Positions 1-10,122 of a stretch of DNA of 43,741 bases are shown here, one piece after another. The DNA comes from Chloroflexota bacterium (GTDB lineage: Bacteria > Chloroflexota > Dormibacteria > Dormibacterales > Dormibacteraceae): positions 1 through 43,741 of the forward strand of contig VBHB01000159.1 of the NCBI GenBank assembly GCA_005880315.1, in the 5' to 3' direction. Both the position numbers and the translations under genes were made by a program. The notes below the pieces were generated by a model. That model saw nothing but the letters and a program-made list of their open reading frames with translations. It had not been told where the DNA came from and did not search any database. Positions within the stretch are counted from its first letter, which is position 1; each line of letters begins with the position of its first letter.

Positions 1-476
1 TGCTGCCTCAAGAGCAACGCGGGCGGGTGGGTATCGAGGACCTGGCCGAAGTTGCCTTCGCTCCCGGGCTGCCAGTGCGCCGACGCCTGCATGTAGAGAC
101 GGACGTCAGGCAGCTCGGGCGTGAACGTGGCCGCGATCAAAAGGGCGTTCTCGTCCGGGTCGGAGAAGAACTCCTTGGTCAGCCGATATTCGTGATGGGT
201 GCTGTCGACGGTGAACGCGGGGACGCCGGGCGCGAGCCACGTGACCCGGTGCTGGCCGTCACCCGCGTCGTCGACGGGGGGCGCGCCGCTCGCTGAGGCG
301 AAGAAACGCAGCTCGTGCAGCGCTACGCGATCTAGGGTCGGGAAGAAGACCTCGCTTAGGGTCCCGTCGGCAAGCGTGTACCAGAGCTTGCTTCTCGGTC
401 CGGGCGCCGCTCCGAATGCCATCTTGCGGCCGGGACCCCACATCGGGGGCGCGCCTGGACCTCCTGGTGCCTCCAT
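1..476 (-). CDS. GH15-family glucodextranase/glucoamylase-type protein, N-terminal part (runs off the left edge)
   Basis: Only the first 158 codons lie in the window; the reading frame is open to base 1. The translation contains WGPGRKMAFG, LWYTLADGTLSEVFFPTLD, LHELRFF and THHEYRLTKEFF, which match the N-terminal beta-sandwich domain (glucodextranase N type) that precedes the (alpha/alpha)6 barrel of GH15 glucan 1,4-alpha-glucosidases and glucodextranases. The expected role is exo-hydrolysis of alpha-glucans from the non-reducing end; the catalytic glutamates would lie outside the window, so activity cannot be judged. No signal peptide is visible, so the product looks cytoplasmic. The ATG at 476 is used; a second in-frame ATG at 443 (residue 12) is possible. 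CATACT, one mismatch from the TAnnnT boxes seen elsewhere here, lies 9 nt before the first ATG. Family confidence is high, exact substrate unknown. Confidence 0.8.
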   Translation of the reverse strand, partial: MEAPGGPGAPPMWGPGRKMAFGAAPGPRSKLWYTLADGTLSEVFFPTLDRVALHELRFFASASGAPPVDDAGDGQHRVTWLAPGVPAFTVDSTHHEYRLTKEFFSDPDENALLIAATFTPELPDVRLYMQASAHWQPGSEGNFGQVLDTHPPALLLRQ

Positions 477-535
477 GAGGTGCTAAGTATGAAAGGGCTC
501 GTGACGGATAGAATCGAGCGACGCCCGGACCATGC

Positions 536-628
536 GGGGAGGTGGCTGAGTGGTCGAAAGCACCCGCCTGCTAAGCGGGTAGGGGGTGTAAAGCTCCCTC
601 GCAAGTTCAAATCTTGTCCTCCCCGCCA
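536..628 (+). tRNA. tRNA-Ser (anticodon GCT)
   Basis: Class II tRNA. The 7-bp acceptor stem is GGGGAGG (536-542) paired with CCTCCCC (618-624), followed by discriminator G625 and an encoded CCA (626-628). The anticodon stem CCCGC/GCGGG encloses loop CTGCTAA, with anticodon GCT at 570-572, which reads AGC/AGU serine codons. There is a long variable arm, and the T loop is TTCAAAT. It lies divergently beside the GH15 gene. Confidence 0.97.
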
Positions 629-642
629 ACGCCACAAGCCTC

Positions 643-670
643 TTGCGCTCTGATTTTTGCGAGATAGACT
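643..670 (+). promoter_or_regulatory. Promoter of the small gene at 679, leaderless type
   Basis: TTGCGC (643-648) and TAGACT (665-670) are 16 nt apart, a good -35/-10 pair. The GTG start follows the -10 box by only 8 nt, so the transcript would begin at or next to the start codon. The only Shine-Dalgarno-like GGGGAGG lies after this GTG. Confidence 0.5.
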
Positions 671-678
671 GACGCACC

Positions 679-1128
679 GTGGGGAGGATGGAGGAACAGG
701 CGGCGCGCGCAGCCGAGGCGGTGCTCGAGCCGGGAGAGATTGTCGAAATCGCAATCTGGGCCCCGTTCGGCAGGGTCTCGATAAAGAGGCAGGTTTTGAC
801 GGCTGCTGCAGTCTCCGTCGCGACCGCAGGTCTGTTCACCGCCTACGTCTCGCCGAAAAGAGTGCCCATCATCCTCACGACGAAACGGTTTCTCATCCTC
901 GGGTCGAAAGAAGGCCTCGTCAACGACCAGGCCGAGAGCAAGGTCGTGGCCGAGATGCCCCGCTCCGAACTCCGGGCAAAGCTCCCCCGCCGCAGGGTGT
1001 TGAATGTGGTGCTCGAGCTGACGGACCCCCAGGGAACGCCCGCGGGCCGAATGATCTTCACCCACTTCAACAAAAGGGATCCCGATCGAATCGCCGCGGC
1101 GCTGGGTCAGCCGCCGACAAGCAACTAA
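679..1128 (+). CDS. Small conserved-type protein, possible PH-like domain, unknown function
   Basis: 149 residues, not recognised as a named family. An alanine-rich hydrophobic stretch around residues 38-57 could be one membrane segment or a buried helix. It is followed by PIILTTKRFLIL and a beta-rich C-terminal half ending in a helix, a pattern resembling bacterial PH-like (YokE/bPH) domains in which a TxxR segment precedes hydrophobic strands. That resemblance is inference. The GTG at 679 is preferred to the ATG at 688 because TAGACT lies 8 nt upstream and GGGGAGG is too close to the ATG to work as a Shine-Dalgarno sequence. The gene is followed 47 nt later by a separately promoted hydrolase gene on the same strand. 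Confidence 0.6.
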   Translation: MGRMEEQAARAAEAVLEPGEIVEIAIWAPFGRVSIKRQVLTAAAVSVATAGLFTAYVSPKRVPIILTTKRFLILGSKEGLVNDQAESKVVAEMPRSELRAKLPRRRVLNVVLELTDPQGTPAGRMIFTHFNKRDPDRIAAALGQPPTSN

Positions 1129-1162
1129 CCTTCCGCAGATTCAGCCGTCCAACCCATCCGGC

Positions 1163-1168
1163 TAGACT
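1163..1168 (+). promoter_or_regulatory. -10 box TAGACT, leaderless promoter of the hydrolase gene
   Basis: TAGACT ends 7 nt before the GTG at 1176, and there is no purine-rich Shine-Dalgarno sequence between them. The same hexamer precedes the gene at 679. No convincing -35 is seen. Confidence 0.45.
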
Positions 1169-1175
1169 CCGATTT

Positions 1176-2651
1176 GTGGGTCCGCGAATCACGGCACTCG
1201 CGATCGCGGCCATCCTGGTGCTGACCGCGTGCACGTTCGGGAGCACCGCGCAGCATCCCAAGTCCTCTACCAGTCCTGCTCTTCCCAGCCCGAAGAAGGT
1301 CGCGTGGACGGCATGTGGCGCTTTCCAATGCGGAACGGTGACTGTTCCGCTCGACTACACGCACCCCCAGAACGGGACCATCGGCATCGCGGTGATCAGG
1401 AAACCGGCCACCGACGTCGGTGACCGCATCGGATCCGTCCTCACGAATCCCGGTGGACCGGGTGCTTCGGGCGTTCAATTCCTCCGCGATAACGCATCTG
1501 CCATGGCCGCTCTCAACGTTAGGTTCGACCTCGTCGGCTTCGATCCGCGCGGCATCGGTGAAAGCTCGCCGGTACGCTGTCTCGACGGTTCGCAAGAGGA
1601 CAAGTTCAACGCTCTCGACTCGGTCCTCGACGACCCTGCTGAGAAGCAGGCTGCCATCCAAGCGGACAAAGACTTCGCGGCCGGGTGCCAGGCGCGAAGC
1701 GCGAAGGTGCTTCCGTTCCTCGACACGCCGAGCGTGGCACGTGACATGGACATGATCCGAGCGGCTCTCGGAGACGACAAGCTCACATACCTGGGCTTCT
1801 CGTACGGAACGTTTATCGGCGAGCACTACGCTCACCTCTTCCCCACCCACGTACGCGCGCTCTCGCTTGATGGCGTGCTCGACCCGACTGTGTCAGCCAA
1901 CGACCTTCTCCTTGCGCAGCTCGTCGGCTTCGAGAAAAACCTGCAGGCTTTCCTCGCCGACTGTCGCGGACGCGCGTCGTGTACGTATGGACGCAGCGGG
2001 GATCCGGGTACAAAGCTCAACACGCTCATGCAACGTCTTGACTCCAGCCCTATGCCGGTTGGCAACCGAGCACTCACGCGCGCGCTCGGCATCACTGGTG
2101 TCCTCGTCGCCCTGTACGACGAAAGCTCCTGGCCATATCTCGACCGGGCGCTGACGCTGGTGGATCAGGGCAATGCGTCGGTGCTGCTTGCGCTAGCCGA
2201 CCTTTACCTCGGCCGGAACGCGGACGGGACTTACAGCAACGAGACTGAAGCCAACTACGCCGTCAACTGCCTCGATCGCGCGGTGCCCCCGGATATCGCT
2301 ACCTACGACCAGGTCGGCGCCGCTTACGCGAAAGCCTCGCCTTTCTTCGGTCTCGCAGAGCAATACTCAAATCTGCCTTGCGCCTACTGGCCGGTCAAGG
2401 CCACCGGAGAGGTCGGGCCGATCACGGCGGACGGCGCCCCGCCGATCCTCCTCGTCGGTGGGACAAACGATCCGGCTACCCCATATGCGTGGGCGCAATC
2501 GGTCCACCACCAGCTGGCCGGCTCGGTTCTACTGACCAGGAACGGAAACGGCCACGTGTCCTACTTCGCCAGCAGCTGCGCGGAGACGATCGAGGACTCG
2601 TACCTCATCAACCTCAAGCCCCCGGCGGACGGTTATACGTGCTCCTCGTAG
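1176..2651 (+). CDS. Secreted alpha/beta-hydrolase lipoprotein, tripeptidyl-aminopeptidase (TAP)-like, peptidase family S33
   Basis: 491 residues. The N-terminus is a lipoprotein signal: a short basic start, a hydrophobic core, and lipobox LTAC with Cys19 as the expected lipidated residue. The mature part is an alpha/beta hydrolase of the SlpD/SlpE/Tap type: oxyanion loop NPGGPGASG (91-99), strand [13 protein letters not shown], nucleophile elbow GFSYG with Ser209, and late acid and base residues Asp432 (GGTNDPATP) and His460 (GNGHVSY) in the TAP-like C-terminal domain. The expected role is removal of N-terminal peptides from exported peptides at the outer face of the membrane; substrate unknown. 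The frame stays open far upstream, but the lipoprotein signal and the -10 box at 1163 fix the GTG start at 1176. It ends 10 nt before the convergent clpB stop. Confidence 0.85.
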   Translation: MGPRITALAIAAILVLTACTFGSTAQHPKSSTSPALPSPKKVAWTACGAFQCGTVTVPLDYTHPQNGTIGIAVIRKPATDVGDRIGSVLTNPGGPGASGVQFLRDNASAMAALNVRFDLVGFDPRGIGESSPVRCLDGSQEDKFNALDSVLDDPAEKQAAIQADKDFAAGCQARSAKVLPFLDTPSVARDMDMIRAALGDDKLTYLGFSYGTFIGEHYAHLFPTHVRALSLDGVLDPTVSANDLLLAQLVGFEKNLQAFLADCRGRASCTYGRSGDPGTKLNTLMQRLDSSPMPVGNRALTRALGITGVLVALYDESSWPYLDRALTLVDQGNASVLLALADLYLGRNADGTYSNETEANYAVNCLDRAVPPDIATYDQVGAAYAKASPFFGLAEQYSNLPCAYWPVKATGEVGPITADGAPPILLVGGTNDPATPYAWAQSVHHQLAGSVLLTRNGNGHVSYFASSCAETIEDSYLINLKPPADGYTCSS

Positions 2652-2661
2652 GGAGCGCGCA

Positions 2662-5137
<2,476 letters not shown>

Positions 5138-5183
5138 GCCCTTATCGCTACCCCCACAATCCAGCCGTCAAACGAGCGGTCGG

Positions 5184-5189
5184 TATCTT
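5184..5189 (+). promoter_or_regulatory. -10 box TATCTT, leaderless promoter of fpg
   Basis: TATCTT is followed by 6 nt and then the ATG at 5196, so the transcript should start at the A of the start codon. The 58-nt gap is shared with divergent clpB, for which TTGACG (5171-5166, minus strand) could be a -35. Confidence 0.45.
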
Positions 5190-5195
5190 GGCTCC

Positions 5196-6023
5196 ATGCC
5201 CGAGCTGCCGGAGCTGGAAGCGCTGCGGATCCGCCTCGGCCCCCGCCTCGAGGGCCGGCTTATCACCGCTGCCACAGTGAACCCGAAGAAGGCGCACATG
5301 CTCCGGTACCCCGTCGAGCATTTCGCAAACGAACTCCCAGCTCGCCGCATCGTGTCGCTTTCCCGACGCGGCAAGCACCTGGTTTTTGCCACGGAGCTTG
5401 GCGGTGGCGGTTCGGAGCGATGGTTGGTGATCAACCCGATGCTGGGCGGCCGCTTTCAGATCGCTGATGGCGACGTCCCGGTGCCGGCGACCGAGGTGTT
5501 CACCATCCGCATCGAGGGCCGGCAGGAGCTGCGCTACCTGGACTTTCGCGACATGGGCCGGATCTACTGGGCAACCGACCTCGCTCGCGAGATTCCGGGC
5601 TGGAGCGAGCTGGGGCCGGAGGCGGACTCGGTCGCGGCGATGGGCATAGACGTCTTTCGCAAGCGTTTGCGGCGATTTCGCGACGAGCTCAAGGATCTGC
5701 TGCGCAACCAGGAGTTCCTGGCCGGGATTGGCAACGCGTACTCGGACGAGGTCCTCTTCGAGGCCAGGTTGCTGCCTTTGCGGCGGCGGGCGTCACTGAA
5801 ACCGTCGGAGGAGGAGGCGCTGTTTCTGGCGATTCCGGTGGTACTCACTCGGGCCGTGGAGGCGATTCTGGCCAATCCCAACTACGAGGAGTCGAAGCAG
5901 GACCGGTCGTTCATGGCGGTGCATATGAAAGGCGGCAAGACGTGCCCACGGTGCGGGCATCGGATCAGCCAGCTCGGGTCGAACCGGGAGCCGCTCAACT
6001 TCTGCCGGGGCTGCCAGCTCTAA
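5196..6023 (+). CDS. mutM: DNA-formamidopyrimidine glycosylase (Fpg/MutM family)
   Basis: 275 residues, normal for Fpg. This bifunctional glycosylase/AP lyase removes 8-oxoguanine and formamidopyrimidines. The protein begins MPELPELEALR, with catalytic Pro2 and Glu3 after removal of Met. A lysine of the beta-hairpin type is seen in LSRRGKHLVF. The helix-two-turn-helix is LLRNQEFLAGIGNAYSDE, including the invariant GIGN-Y-DE pattern. The C-terminal zinc finger is CPRCG followed by CRGC near the end. The frame is open further upstream, but only the ATG at 5196 gives the obligatory Pro-Glu N-terminus, and a TATCTT box precedes it. The residue after MPELPE is Leu where Val is common. The Fpg/Nei family call is secure; substrate preference within the family is less so. 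Confidence 0.93.
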   Translation: MPELPELEALRIRLGPRLEGRLITAATVNPKKAHMLRYPVEHFANELPARRIVSLSRRGKHLVFATELGGGGSERWLVINPMLGGRFQIADGDVPVPATEVFTIRIEGRQELRYLDFRDMGRIYWATDLAREIPGWSELGPEADSVAAMGIDVFRKRLRRFRDELKDLLRNQEFLAGIGNAYSDEVLFEARLLPLRRRASLKPSEEEALFLAIPVVLTRAVEAILANPNYEESKQDRSFMAVHMKGGKTCPRCGHRISQLGSNREPLNFCRGCQL

Positions 6024-6035
6024 CCCGGCGCGCGC

Positions 6036-6050
6036 CGCCCCCTAGGGGCG
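6036..6050. terminator. GC-rich hairpin between convergent fpg and the DUF2277 gene
   Basis: CGCCCC and GGGGCG form a perfect 6-bp stem around a CTA loop, 12 nt after the fpg stop. Only CAGCTTT follows on the plus strand, so it is at best a weak intrinsic terminator. The rest of the 131-nt gap shows nothing else clear. Confidence 0.3.
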
Positions 6051-6154
6051 CAGCTTTGGCGGGCCCTCCCTTCCGTTTTGGGCCCCTCCCCCAGCCCAAC
6101 TCACCTGCTGGCCTCGACCTTAATAAGTGGCGACGACGGCCGCAACCCAGGTTG

Positions 6155-6373
6155 TTAAGGGTGGCGGGCGGGCAGGTTCTCCGCGATGGAAGCGAGCAGG
6201 CGCTGAGAGGCAACGGCGATCTCATCCACGGCGCCCTCGAAAGCCAGCTGATGCTTACCCGACGGCTCGCGAAACCCGCTCACCTTGCGAACGAACTGCC
6301 GGGCGGCAGCGCGGATCTCCTCCTCGCTGGCGACCACGTCTGAATGGCGCAATGTCTTGATGCTTCGGCACAC
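6155..6373 (-). CDS. DUF2277 family protein
   Basis: 72 residues. The start MCRSIKTLRH, the stretch EEEIRAAARQFVRKVSGF and the end FEGAVDEIAVASQRLLASI match the small DUF2277 family, whose members begin MCRNI and carry ALQYVRKVSG. Function is unknown. It should be a soluble, mostly helical protein with a conserved Cys at position 2. The GTG start at 6373 fits both the family N-terminus and a TATCGT box 6 nt upstream. It lies 31 nt after the membrane-protein gene on the same strand but appears to have its own promoter. Confidence 0.8.
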   Translation of the reverse strand: MCRSIKTLRHSDVVASEEEIRAAARQFVRKVSGFREPSGKHQLAFEGAVDEIAVASQRLLASIAENLPARHP

Positions 6374-6379
6374 GCGACA

Positions 6380-6385
6380 ACGATA
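6380..6385 (-). promoter_or_regulatory. -10 box TATCGT, leaderless promoter of the DUF2277 gene
   Basis: On the minus strand TATCGT is followed by 6 nt and then GTG at 6373. There is no Shine-Dalgarno sequence. It lies in the 31-nt gap after the membrane-protein gene. Confidence 0.45.
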
Positions 6386-6404
6386 CGGCGCGGAGGGGCG
6401 CAGG

Positions 6405-7076
6405 CTATCTATGACGGTGCGGTGGCAGCTCCGGAAGCTGCGGCGGCGCGAGCCGCCCCGGATCGAGGCCCGCCCGCTTCAACATCGCATCGGCCAGCCT
6501 GTCGTATCGACGCTCGGCGATATCGCCCACCGGATCCGTGCTCGCCGACATCAGAGCCCGAAAGCTCAGCGTCGACACCGCTCGATAAGCCAGCACCGCT
6601 CGCGCCTGCTCCGCGCGACCGGTTATCGATGCAATCCGAACGAAGGCCAGCGCCGCTCCCGTCTCCCGCATGTCACGCCACCGCCACCCGCCGTACGGCA
6701 GCAGGACAAGGAGGATGGGCGGCAGTGCCACCAGCAGGGCCAGCACGATCGCGAGCTTGATGATCGCGTCGTGGACCTGATGCCCGCCCGCAACCAGCGG
6801 GTCGCCCGAGTACTTGCGCAACGTGTCGGCGACGTTAATCAAGAACTGCGTCACGCCCGGAATCCCACCGGGGATCGCATTCCGAAAAGACGTGATCCAG
6901 CTGTTGAACGTCATCCCGGTGTTCGTCAGCCCGTCGGCGATCACCTCGAGGCCCATCACGGTCTTGTAGATCAACCACCCCAGGACTCCCCAGGCGACCG
7001 CCCAGCTGATCGTGACGAGGTCGGCCAGCACGCGCAGCAGGGCGGGAACCGTGCGATCCGGATAGAGCTTGATCAT
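6405..7076 (-). CDS. Integral membrane protein of unknown function
   Basis: 223 residues, family not recognised. Two strong hydrophobic segments are visible, about residues 13-40 (VLADLVTISWAVAWGVLGWL) and 104-130 (KLAIVLALLVALPPILLVLL). They flank a roughly 65-residue loop predicted outside the cell. The C-terminal 90 residues are hydrophilic and helical, ending in a proline/histidine-rich tail. No catalytic motif is visible. The ATG at 7076 is supported by TATCGT 7 nt upstream and has no Shine-Dalgarno sequence. It lies 55 nt downstream of the SIMPL gene in a cluster led by an ECF sigma factor, so a role at the cell envelope is a reasonable guess only. Confidence 0.6.
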   Translation of the reverse strand: MIKLYPDRTVPALLRVLADLVTISWAVAWGVLGWLIYKTVMGLEVIADGLTNTGMTFNSWITSFRNAIPGGIPGVTQFLINVADTLRKYSGDPLVAGGHQVHDAIIKLAIVLALLVALPPILLVLLPYGGWRWRDMRETGAALAFVRIASITGRAEQARAVLAYRAVSTLSFRALMSASTDPVGDIAERRYDRLADAMLKRAGLDPGRLAPPQLPELPPHRHR

Positions 7077-7083
7077 GGCCGGG

Positions 7084-7089
7084 ACGATA
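7084..7089 (-). promoter_or_regulatory. -10 box TATCGT, leaderless promoter of the two-helix membrane protein
   Basis: TATCGT is followed by 7 nt and the ATG at 7076. TTGACT abuts it directly upstream but is too close to serve as its -35. Confidence 0.4.
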
Positions 7090-7131
7090 AGTCAACGCGC
7101 CGGTCTCGGGTTCCGCCTAGGCGAGCAAACC

Positions 7132-7878
7132 TCAGCCGTCGATCGCGAATGCCACCTCCACCGACACCCGCACGTCCAGCTGGCCGACCGGGACCTGGCT
7201 GGCGGAGCCGGCGTTGACTGACGCAAACCCCGCCGAAGGGTAACTCGGGCTGGTCACGTCGCGGACCCGCACCACCTTGCCTAGCTTGACCCCGGCAGCG
7301 GTGGCCATCGCCTGGGCGCGCGTCCGAGCGTCCGCGATCGCCAGGTTTCGCGCCTCCGCCTGGGCCGCCTTGGAGTCGGCGAGGGTGAAGCCAACCCCGA
7401 TCTGCGTCGCGCCGCCCTCCTGAACCAAGGCGTCGAGCGTCTTGCCTACCGTGTCCACGTTGTGCCACTTGAGCAGGAGCTGCTCGTTGGCGCGATAGCC
7501 GTCGATGGTGCCGTTGGGCGTGTAGTTCGGTCCGATGGAGTAGCCGGCGGTATTGATGTCCTTGTCGGCAACACCAAGTACCTTGATGCGGGCGATCAGC
7601 TTCGCCGCCTTGGTCGCGAGGCCCTGCTGAGCGGCCGTGGCTGTGGGCGCTTGCGAGTCGACCGCAACCGAGATGAGGGCGAGGTCAGGTCGCTTGGAAA
7701 CGATGGCATCGCCGCTCGAGATGACGCCGGCATCGAGCGTACCTCCGGACGTTGCCGAGGGCGATGTAAGCAGGATGGTCGGCCGGCTACCGATTGCCAG
7801 CACGGCCAGAGCTGCGGTCAGCGCGCAGAGCGTTCCGACGGCAACGGAGACCACGACAGTGCGGAGAGTGGGTTGCAT
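7132..7878 (-). CDS. SIMPL-domain protein (DUF541), exported or membrane-anchored
   Basis: 248 residues. Residues 8-32 form an uncleaved anchor or signal peptide. The remainder has the SIMPL pattern: an early GDAIVSKRPDLALISVAVDSQAPTA segment (read as two short parts), the middle VLGVADKDINTAGYSIGPNY, and the late AEARNLAIADARTRAQAMA followed by GVKLGKVVRVRD. SIMPL/BP26-type proteins are periplasmic or surface proteins forming channel-like oligomers; their role is poorly defined. A good AGGAGG Shine-Dalgarno sequence lies 7 nt before the ATG at 7878, so unlike its neighbours this gene appears to have a leader. It lies 60 nt downstream of the D-Ala-D-Ala carboxypeptidase gene. Confidence 0.85.
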   Translation of the reverse strand: MQPTLRTVVVSVAVGTLCALTAALAVLAIGSRPTILLTSPSATSGGTLDAGVISSGDAIVSKRPDLALISVAVDSQAPTATAAQQGLATKAAKLIARIKVLGVADKDINTAGYSIGPNYTPNGTIDGYRANEQLLLKWHNVDTVGKTLDALVQEGGATQIGVGFTLADSKAAQAEARNLAIADARTRAQAMATAAGVKLGKVVRVRDVTSPSYPSAGFASVNAGSASQVPVGQLDVRVSVEVAFAIDG

Positions 7879-7938
7879 TTTGCGATCCTCCTGTCGTGCA
7901 AACGCCGCATCGCGCGGCCACGTAACAAGAAGACCTTG

Positions 7939-9126
7939 CTAGATTCGGGTCAGCCTCCAGAACCTCCCGGGTGGGTAGAGCGAGTCCGAGGTATTCAGCG
8001 GCACGTCGAGGTTGTAGTCGCCAAGCACGATGTGCAGCACGCCGGCGGCGGTCCCAGAAGGAAGTGGCTTGCTGACGTTGAGCGCCGGTGCCCGGAGGCT
8101 CTGCAGCAGGACCATACCCGGCCACTCGGCGAGATCGACATTGGTGGTCGATAGGAGTTCGGAGTGACCGCCCCATGGAGGCTCGTAGCTGCCGACTGAC
8201 TGGTACTTGGAAAGAATTCGCTTGACGATCAGGATCGGCTGCACGGCGGCGATCAGCGACTTCGCGGCCGTGAAGGCATCGGCCAGCGTCGCCAGCCCCA
8301 TCACGCAACCGAACACGACTTTGGTGAAGCCCGCCACGGTTATGGACGCGGCGAACAGAAAGTTGGCGCCCTGGTTGAAGCCTGAACCGGTCTTGATGCC
8401 GATGAGCCCACTCTGTCCGAGGACGTAATCCACGTTGAAGACAGTGCCCACGACCGGCAGCTTGGCGGATGTCTTCGCCACTATCTGGGCGAGGACTTCC
8501 TGTTTCATGGCGAACATGCCCAGGGCAACGAGGTCGCTTGGAGTGCTCACCGTCTGAGCGTTCGCGCCGGCCGGATCAGCGAACTTGGTGTGGCTCAGGC
8601 CCAGTTCCTTGGCCCGCTTGTTCATGTTGACCACGAACCTGTCGACTGAACCCGCATCCCAGTTCGCCAGCGTGAAGGCAAAGTTGTTGGCTGACGGAAT
8701 CAGCAGCCCCTCGAGAAGCTGGAACTCGGTCAGCTGTTCTCCCGAGCGGACTTCGACTGCCGATTGCTTGTCGTTGTTGTCGGCCAGATAAGCCTGGACG
8801 TCCGCGTCGGTGATCACGATCGACGGACCCGGGTCGCCGAGCTTGAGCGGCTTGTCCTCGAGGGCCAGCAGAGCTGTCATCACTTTGGCGACGCTGGCCG
8901 CCGGCATCGGAGCTTCATTTCCGGAGGTTGCGACCATGCCCAGGCCCGAGATGGCGATAGCACCCGAGCCTGGCTTCGGCCAGGGCAGCACCGGTGGCGT
9001 TCCCGGCAAAGTCGTCGAGGTCGGAACCGATGCCGTCGCTGCCACCGCCGGTATCGGGCGGAAGTAGTTGAAGGTGACGAGGCCCGCCACCAGCAACAGC
9101 AGTGCACCTCCAATGCGAAGCCGCAT
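7939..9126 (-). CDS. D-alanyl-D-alanine carboxypeptidase, peptidase family S11 (DacA/PBP5 type)
   Basis: 395 residues. An N-terminal membrane/signal segment (residues 6-22) is followed by a proline/threonine-rich linker and the penicillin-binding fold. All three active-site motifs are present: Ser78-Val-Ala-Lys81 (SxxK), Ser145-Ala-Asn147 (SxN) and Lys245-Thr-Gly247 (KTG). The enzyme should trim the terminal D-Ala of peptidoglycan stem peptides outside the membrane. After the KTG motif the chain continues for about 150 residues, ending in a beta-rich C-terminal domain. A TTG at 9135 is possible, but the ATG at 9126 is preferred: TATCTT lies exactly 7 nt before it, and the TTG would sit inside that spacer. 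It follows the anti-sigma gene by 37 nt, suggesting an envelope-stress link. Confidence 0.9.
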   Translation of the reverse strand: MRLRIGGALLLLVAGLVTFNYFRPIPAVAATASVPTSTTLPGTPPVLPWPKPGSGAIAISGLGMVATSGNEAPMPAASVAKVMTALLALEDKPLKLGDPGPSIVITDADVQAYLADNNDKQSAVEVRSGEQLTEFQLLEGLLIPSANNFAFTLANWDAGSVDRFVVNMNKRAKELGLSHTKFADPAGANAQTVSTPSDLVALGMFAMKQEVLAQIVAKTSAKLPVVGTVFNVDYVLGQSGLIGIKTGSGFNQGANFLFAASITVAGFTKVVFGCVMGLATLADAFTAAKSLIAAVQPILIVKRILSKYQSVGSYEPPWGGHSELLSTTNVDLAEWPGMVLLQSLRAPALNVSKPLPSGTAAGVLHIVLGDYNLDVPLNTSDSLYPPGRFWRLTRI

Positions 9127-9133
9127 CCCGCAC

Positions 9134-9139
9134 AAGATA
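9134..9139 (-). promoter_or_regulatory. -10 box TATCTT, leaderless promoter of the carboxypeptidase gene
   Basis: TATCTT, 7 nt, then the ATG at 9126, with no Shine-Dalgarno sequence. It lies in the 37-nt gap after the anti-sigma gene and gives the carboxypeptidase its own start site. Confidence 0.45.
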
Positions 9140-9163
9140 GCGGGAGGCGGAAGCGCGGTTAGC

Positions 9164-9394
9164 TCAGCTCGACTTCCATGACCTGAACGCGTTCATCAGC
9201 TCGGCCTTCAGCGGTTCGGGAACTGGCTCGTCCGCGGCCCTGCCGATCAGCGACCGCGCGGTCCGCAGCTGGGCAAGATACGCGCGGCAGCCGTCGCAGC
9301 CGTGAATGTGGTCCTCGAACCTCGCGCGGTCCGCGGGCGACAGGAAGCCATCCAGGTAATCGGTCATCAGCTCCACCACTTCGCGGCAGGTCAC
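9164..9394 (-). CDS. Soluble zinc-finger anti-sigma factor (zf-HC2 / ZAS type)
   Basis: 76 residues. The zinc-binding pattern is Cys3, His29, Cys33, Cys36 (HIHGCDGC), the HxxxCxxC signature of ZAS anti-sigma factors. There is no membrane segment, so unlike many relatives it should be cytoplasmic and may sense a soluble signal such as redox state through its zinc thiolates. The start is the GTG at 9394, which overlaps the sigma gene's TGA as GTGA; upstream in-frame codons would only extend back into the sigma gene. Cotranscription and translational coupling with the sigma gene is the normal arrangement for a sigma/anti-sigma pair. The partner should be the adjacent ECF sigma factor. Confidence 0.88.
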   Translation of the reverse strand: MTCREVVELMTDYLDGFLSPADRARFEDHIHGCDGCRAYLAQLRTARSLIGRAADEPVPEPLKAELMNAFRSWKSS

Positions 9395-10077
9395 CTCAGG
9401 TACTCCTCGAGGGTTTTGCGCACCGACGCCCTGCCGCGATGCAGCCGGACCCTCTGGTTCGCCTGTGATATTGAGAGTAGGGCGCACACCTCGTCGGCCT
9501 CGAAGCCGGCGACGTCGCGCAAGATCACGACCTCGCGCTGTTTAGAGGGCAGCTGCTCGATGGCGGCCTTGACTTTCTCCCCAGTTTCCCGATCGAGCAA
9601 CCTCGTTTCGGGCACGTTGCTCCAGCTGTCTGGAGGTGTCGACCACATCCCATCTTTTCCGAAGCGGCGGGGGTCGACCGTCGGGCCCCTGTCGTCCCCA
9701 CCTTCGCGCCGGAACAAGGACGTGAAAGGCAGGATTCGCGACTCCTTGCGCCGACGAGAGCGGGCGACATTGAGAAGAATCCCGAAGATCCAGGTCTTCA
9801 ATGACGAGCGGCCCTCGAATCGATCCAGCGTTTTGAGGCAGGTGAGCCAGGTCTCCTGGACCGCGTCCTCGGCAGCGCCGCGATCTCGAAGGTAGGTCAT
9901 GGCCAGCCGCATCATCGGCCCGTGATAGCGCCCGATCAGAGCCTCGAACGCAGCCTCGTCTTTTGATCTGAGCGCTTCGAGATCTGGATCGGTCGGTTCT
10001 CTCACCACCCGTGGCCCAGGATATGTGGACGGCTCCTCCGGCCACGGCGTCCGGCTGGAGAACAGCACGATGCTCAT
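9391..10077 (-). CDS. ECF-family RNA polymerase sigma factor (sigma-70 family, RpoE-like)
   Basis: 228 residues. Region 2 (about 42-110) contains [20 protein letters not shown], then [11 protein letters not shown] and [14 protein letters not shown], typical of sigma-2. Region 4 (about 168-225) contains [21 protein letters not shown] followed by a helix-turn-helix ending [12 protein letters not shown]. Regions 1.1 and 3 are missing, as in ECF factors. The linker between regions 2 and 4 is long and charged ([18 protein letters not shown]). It probably directs polymerase to envelope genes, held in check by the zinc anti-sigma factor translated from the overlapping gene. The ATG at 10077 abuts a GTGGAGG run too close to work well as a ribosome site. 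The divergent winged-helix gene starts 45 nt away. Confidence 0.92.
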   Translation of the reverse strand: MSIVLFSSRTPWPEEPSTYPGPRVVREPTDPDLEALRSKDEAAFEALIGRYHGPMMRLAMTYLRDRGAAEDAVQETWLTCLKTLDRFEGRSSLKTWIFGILLNVARSRRRKESRILPFTSLFRREGGDDRGPTVDPRRFGKDGMWSTPPDSWSNVPETRLLDRETGEKVKAAIEQLPSKQREVVILRDVAGFEADEVCALLSISQANQRVRLHRGRASVRKTLEEYLR

Positions 10078-10108
10078 CCTCCACTCGTGTCGCCAACCGA
10101 CGTTTCGT

Positions 10109-10114
10109 TACGGT
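10109..10114 (+). promoter_or_regulatory. -10 box TACGGT, leaderless promoter of the winged-helix gene
   Basis: TACGGT is followed by 8 nt and GTG at 10123. This favours that start over a GTG at 10087, which would place the box inside the coding sequence. Confidence 0.4.
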
Positions 10115-10122
10115 TTCACTTC

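Noticed and set aside
657-1175. Long N-terminal extension of the TAP-like hydrolase frame
   Set aside because: It is out of frame over the small gene at 679-1128, is rich in Arg/Gly, and would bury the clear lipoprotein signal at 1176.
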